NCBI RefSeq assembly: GCF_023078275.1
Contig: NC_062990.1
Span: 10,245,549-10,309,548, forward strand
DNA from: Leguminivora glycinivorella
Lineage: Eukaryota > Arthropoda > Insecta > Lepidoptera > Tortricidae
Reading direction: 5' to 3'
Length of the DNA: 64,000 nucleotides
Of the stretch, positions 52,301 through 58,300 are shown one piece after another; position 1 is the stretch's first letter; each line of letters starts with the position of its first letter. The notes beneath the pieces were generated by a model. It worked only from the letters and a program-made list of their open reading frames with translations. It ran no database searches and was not told the origin of the DNA. The translations under genes and the position numbers were made by a program.

Positions 52301-55300
52301 GTGCGCCTTTGTTGCGCTAAAACCAAGGTGGCTCCACTTCGTAAATGTTCCATTCCGAGGTGCGAGCTGCTAGCTGCTGTTTTGTTGTCGGATTTAGTCG
52401 TCTCGTTTACAGACGCTTTAAAGGATGTTCATACTTTCGATGACATCTATGCTTGGTCAGACTCGACTGTCGCGCTGACTTGGATTCGTTCGTGTTCATC
52501 CAAGTGGAAAACCTTTGTAGCTAATAGGGTTGCGCACATACAAGAGAATATTTCTCCTGAAAAGTGGCACCATGTTTCTGGTTTGGATAATCCTGCGGAC
52601 TGCGGCTCCCGCGGCTTGTTACCTGCTGACTTAATCGAGCATACGCTATGGTGGGCGGGGCCTACCTGGCTTTCCAAACCTCAAGAATCTTGGCCACAAT
52701 CTGAGATCTTTCCAGATCAAGCCGCTTCGAACGAGCAAAAGATTTATAGTTTGCTCACGGCGTCTAATATGTCTATGATCGATGACATATTAAATCGATT
52801 TTCGTCCCTACAACGCATATTGCGCATTTTGCCTATTGTTTTAGGTTCATGCACAATTTACAAATGTCATCTTCGAGATATACAGATTTGAATCTGTCAC
52901 CAGAAGAAATTTCTAAGGTTCTTCTTTTTCTAGTAAAGCATGTTCAGGAGCAAGCCTTTGCTTCGGAATTGCGTTGTTTATCGAAAGATAAAGCCACTCA
53001 CTCCCTATCGAAACCCATGCGGAAATTGGCGCCGTTTCTGGACGACCGTGAATTGCTAAGGGTGGGCGGTCGCCTTTCTAAAGGAGACCTGTCGTTCGAT
53101 GTGAAACATCCACTACTATTGCCTCGCGATCATAGGTTGACCACGCTGATCATAGAGGATTATCATCACCGTTTTATGCACCCTGGATTGCAAACATTGC
53201 AAAACTTATTAGCCCAAGAATTCTGGGTTCTATCGGCAAAAAGGGCTATAAACTCTGTTGTTTCATCCTGCATGAAATGTTTTCGGGCTCGTCTTACTTT
53301 GGAACCGCTCACCATATTACCTGAAAGCAATATGGTTGATGCAAAATTAGGTCCACTTCAGAGATGGAAATTGCTCCAAAAGATCCATCAAGATTTCTGG
53401 CGCAAGTGGCACGTCGAATACCTGCACACCTTGCAGCAACGCCACAAGTGGTTCGATGACCAGAAAAACATCATCGTCGGGACGCTCGTGCTCATTGTCA
53501 ATGAGCAATGTAGCCCCATGAAGTGGAAGATTGGCCGGGTGGTACAACTCCATCCAGGGAGCGATGGGATCTGTCGAGTAGTCACGGTCCGCACAGAATC
53601 GGGCGAACTTAAACGCCCAGTAGTTAAACTGTGTCCACTGCCTCTACAAAATTAAATTATCTAATAATTCACTATCGTATCGTATCATTGTAAGCACTAA
53701 CTTTATCGTAGATTTAGATTAAACTTCATATTTAAACGTATGTAAACTTAAACTAGGGAAATAACCCAAGCCATATTGTTCCTTTTTTTCTTATCCTTAG
53801 CATACAGTACTTGTGGAAAATACGTTGCATTTTGGCGGGCGGAAAATGTTAAGGATTGTAGCTTTAAAAATATATTAAAAATAATTTCGCCTGGCAACAT
53901 TATGCAAAAAAGTAAAAAAAAAATATAACTGTCGATTCACTTCCTCTTTTCCCATGTCGTCTCGAGGAGCATGTCGCGCTAACCTTTTCGAAATTAAAGT
54001 AAAATATAATATACTCGTGAAAAATCGTGTGTGAGTTTGTGGAAGGCTGATCGATTGAAGAAGCACGTCGCCTGTTCCATTTTCGGTGTCTGAGCTGGTT
54101 AAGGTAACTCGGATTCAAGGTAAGTCTGGACGAGCCGAGATTCGAGGAGCCTGGCCAGCCACCGCCGACTGCTGCATCGTCGCCTACAGCCGAACAAGGT
54201 GAGTGCTTCCCACAATTGACCCAGCCTATCTTAAATTCCCTAATTTCTTGTCGTGTCGTTCGTGTCGTTAAGCTATAAAGTTAATCGAATACAGTCCACA
54301 TATATAATTTAAAGATATCGAAGTAAAATAATCCCCTACAATAGCAAAATTTCAGCTCAATCTATTAAAGATAGCTTCAAAATTGAGTCGCAAGATTTCA
54401 CCGGAACACACATCGCAAGTAAAATGTAGAGAAATACTCACTTAATGTAGAGAAATACTCACTTCCTGGCCCCATACGCCCCGGTGACCTTCTATCATCC
54501 CGTCGTCCAGGGGACATCCGTCTACCTGGCGACATCCGCCCTGGAGACATTCGACGGACGGGCGACATTCGACGTCCGGGTGACATACGACGTCCGGGTG
54601 ACATACGACGTCCGGGGGACATACGACGTCCGGGGGACATTCGTCGTCCGGGAGACATACGTCGTCCTGGGGACATTCGTCGACCGGGTGACATGCGTCG
54701 ACCGGGCGAAAGCCTGATAAAGAAAAATATACAGTTACACACTTACACAAACATATACATTTGCATATACATACTGTTAAAGGAAGAAACAATGTCCTAG
54801 GGTCCTAAAAAGTATTTTAAATGAATAAAAAATCAGAAATACGTGTGAGACGAATGATGTATTGTCCAAGAAGAAATTGTACATATGTTACCATGGAAAC
54901 TATGAATATTAATGTTGCTAGTCTTATACATAGGTATACAAACTACATTCTGCAACACATACATACTTTGTTTTCATTGCACATTAATATCTATTTTATT
55001 ATTTTCAATGGAATGAATTAGCAGAATTTTATATTCTTGAGTATAAAATGAAATATAGGTATACAAATGTGGCCAAGCCCTTCAATGTTTGAAGCGGCTA
55101 AATTCTTGAACACTAGACCACTTGGTCACGGCACTGCAGTCGATTACAAAGTGATGTATTATCCACTTCATTGTAACAAGGTTAAGAAGTGGATGGGCGA
55201 ATCAACTTTTTGACCGACATTTTTGGTGTCTCTGGCGTTACTCAAAATGTCTCTGGAGTTACCAAGAAATCGAACTTCTAATGAACAAAGTTTCAGTTTA

Positions 55301-58300
55301 TTGGATTTAACAGTTAAGGTTATGTTTTAGTATACAGGGTAAAGTGAAAAATACCAATAAAATTCATTATTTAAGGGTGAAATTTCACAACTATGTTAAG
55401 AATGTGCGGACAGATTTGAGTCGGTCAAAAAGTTGATTCGCCCGGATACGTCTCTTTGTACTTGTACTGTTGACTGTACCTATCCCAAATTCTCAGTCGA
55501 ACTTCTTCAATAGTTTCACGCTTACCTCCTCGGCGCGGCGACATTCGACTGGGTGAGTGTCTCCTGGGTGACTTTGGCCGACCATAATCTTTGGTCGTAT
55601 AACTTGTCTCGACGACTGAACATCGTATCACTTAAGCCGAAAAACCAAATTCTAGAACTAGATCAACTAATTCATGATTACCTCCTTGGCGACATTCGAC
55701 CGGGTGTCTCCTGGGTGACTTTGTCTGACCATAATCCTTATCATATAGACGGATATCCCATTAGTTCAGCTAGGTATAGAGTATACTTTATAACGCTTAC
55801 CTCCTTGGAGACATTCGACCGGGTGAATGTCTCCTGGGTGACTTTGGCCGACCGTAATCTTTATCATATGGCTTGTCTTGACGATCGAACGGCTTGTCAT
55901 AAGGCCCGGAATGTTTGTCATATGGTCCAGAATGTTTGTCATACGGTCCGGAAGGCTTGTCAAATGATCCGGAAGGCTTGTCAAATGGTCCGGAAGGCTT
56001 GTTATATGGTCCGGAAGACTTGTCAAATGGTCCGGAAGGCTTGTCAAAGGGACCCGGTTTTTGCTGCTGTGAAAAGGCAAATAAAATTTGATATGGTAAT
56101 GGCAGAAAGATGGCGAGATTTATAAGATCGATTGAGATTGTATAAATCACTTGTATGCTATTACTACTGAAATAATATTATTTTAACATAAAACTGAGTC
56201 TTTCAATCACAGACTTTTATACCAAAAGTTGCTAAACAATGCTGACTGTACCTGTTGTATCCAGGGTTGAGGTTGCGAAGGCCCAGAGCTCTGTCCAGGG
56301 CTATATTGACTAGGGCCTTGGAAGTTATCTTTCATTATAGTAATCTGTAACAATTATTTTAAGCATAAGTAAAGTTTCTTCCAAACAAAATGTGTTATTT
56401 TGTACCATGCTTTTTGGTTTGACAGGTTATTTATGGGTGAATCAATTTTTTCTTGCCTGTTATTGCCATGGTTACGGTCCCCTGAGTCACGCAGGTTTTA
56501 TGCAAAATTATGCTAATTAAACTATGCAAACATGCATTTTTCTTGTGTTAATAAGCCCTTTCCTTAATTTGCCACCTACAAACATGGATTAGATACATGC
56601 ATGCTTGCATTTCAGTAGCATAATTATTTTTGCATAAAACCAGTGTGACTCAGGGGACTAACAGGCAATAACAGGCAAGAAAGTTGAAACACCCATATAT
56701 TAAGGTATAGCCAAATTCCATCCTAAGAGTTCTAAGTAAGATCTGTGCCGAGACTTCAAGACAATATGGTATAGCCGGGTCCACACAGAGCGAGGCATGC
56801 CGCGAGGCAATATGCTCACGCGGCAAACGTCCAATGTAGACGTGCCTCGGCTCGCGGCGTGGCTGACTGTGTGTGGACCGGGCTCTCCGGGCTAACCCAT
56901 ACTAATATTACGAATGGCAAAATGTGTGTGTGTGTCTGTTTGTTTGTCAGTCTTTCACGGCAAAACGCAGCAATGAAATGACGTGATTTTTTAGGTGGAG
57001 ATAGTTAAAGGGATGGAAAGTGACATAGGCTACTTTTTGTCTCTTTCTAACGCGAGCGAAGCCGCGGGCAAAAGCTAGTGACTAATAAATATTATTCCAT
57101 CGTAAGACCTGTAATGTAATTGGGACATTAGGGTCCCCCCACATCTAGCGTCTCGCGAGCGTAGCGTCGGGCTAACTGTATGAAAAAAGACGTCGCGTCG
57201 ACGTCGCGCCGACGCAGCGTCAGGCTTTGCCATACAGTTGGCCCGACGCTACGCTCGCGAGACGCTAGATGTGGGGGGGGGACCCTTATATGTGTATGTC
57301 AGTGACCGAATAATCCGCCATATACTAAAATTACTATGTTTTATACTTGGAGGTCTTTGTGAAGTCAACTTTATTTTAGTTTTATGGTGCCATAGATTAC
57401 ATACCGGTTTGTTCTGCGGTGGGTAATTCGGCCCCGGGAACCTGTTTGGCTGAGGTCCTGACCTATTCATAGGAGTGTCCACAATTTCCACCGTGCGGAG
57501 CACGTGGGGTCGTTGACCTGGCGGCTGAAAAAAAATTTAAGGTCAGGAATCATCCACCTCCGTTGCGTTATCCCGGCATTTGCCACAGCTCATGGGAGCC
57601 TGGGGTACGCTTAGACAACTAATCCCAAGATTTGGCGTAGGCGCTAGTTTTTACGAAAGCGACTGCCATCTGACCTTCCAACCCGAAGGGTAAACTAGAC
57701 CTTATTGGAATTAGACCATAATGGAAGGTCAGGAATACTGAGGGAAAATTTTGTCCGATGAATCTGATAAAAATAAAGGTTCATAAATTGAAAAATTTCT
57801 GGTCTTTGCTATAGAGGTTGACTGGTAGAGAATGCCTTATAGCATTAAGTCCGCCACGTGTACAATTGAATTTTTTTTGTGCAATAAAGATTAAATAAAT
57901 AAATAACAGCCATAAACAGTATTGGCTTCCCTACATTTTCAACTCTTTTCTATCTGTAACCCTGTACAGACTTCATACGATAAAATTTCGGAAAATCTCA
58001 TACTTGTATTTTAATCGAAAATGTTCTATTTGAAAACAGTTTATTATTATTATTATTTGTAAAGCAGGCAGACTTGGGTGACGCAAGACGGGCGAGAATC
58101 TGGCAGACCCAGGCGGTGATAGCGGGATGACCTAGACGCCTATCTTAGGCACTGGTCCCACCACGAGCTAGTAAGCTATGAGCTATCGGCTATAAAAACG
58201 AAAAGATAATCACTCCCGCGTAGATAAAAGAGACACGGCGATGTTTATAGTTACTCGCCCAGCGGTGAGCTATCAATATAGCAGTGTCTCTTTTATTTGC

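Larger units (their letters stand above)
48334..54340 (+). mobile_element. BEL/Pao LTR retrotransposon, integrase core deleted
   Basis: Two LTRs of 499 and 494 bp start TGTTAAGG and end CCCCTACA. They differ by only a few substitutions and a short indel in an A run, so the insertion is young. A purine-rich GGCGGGCGGAAAA precedes the 3' LTR. The internal part encodes gag, protease, reverse transcriptase and RNase H, with integrase truncated. No target duplication is obvious: GAGTT lies on the left, ATAGC on the right. Confidence 0.9.
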
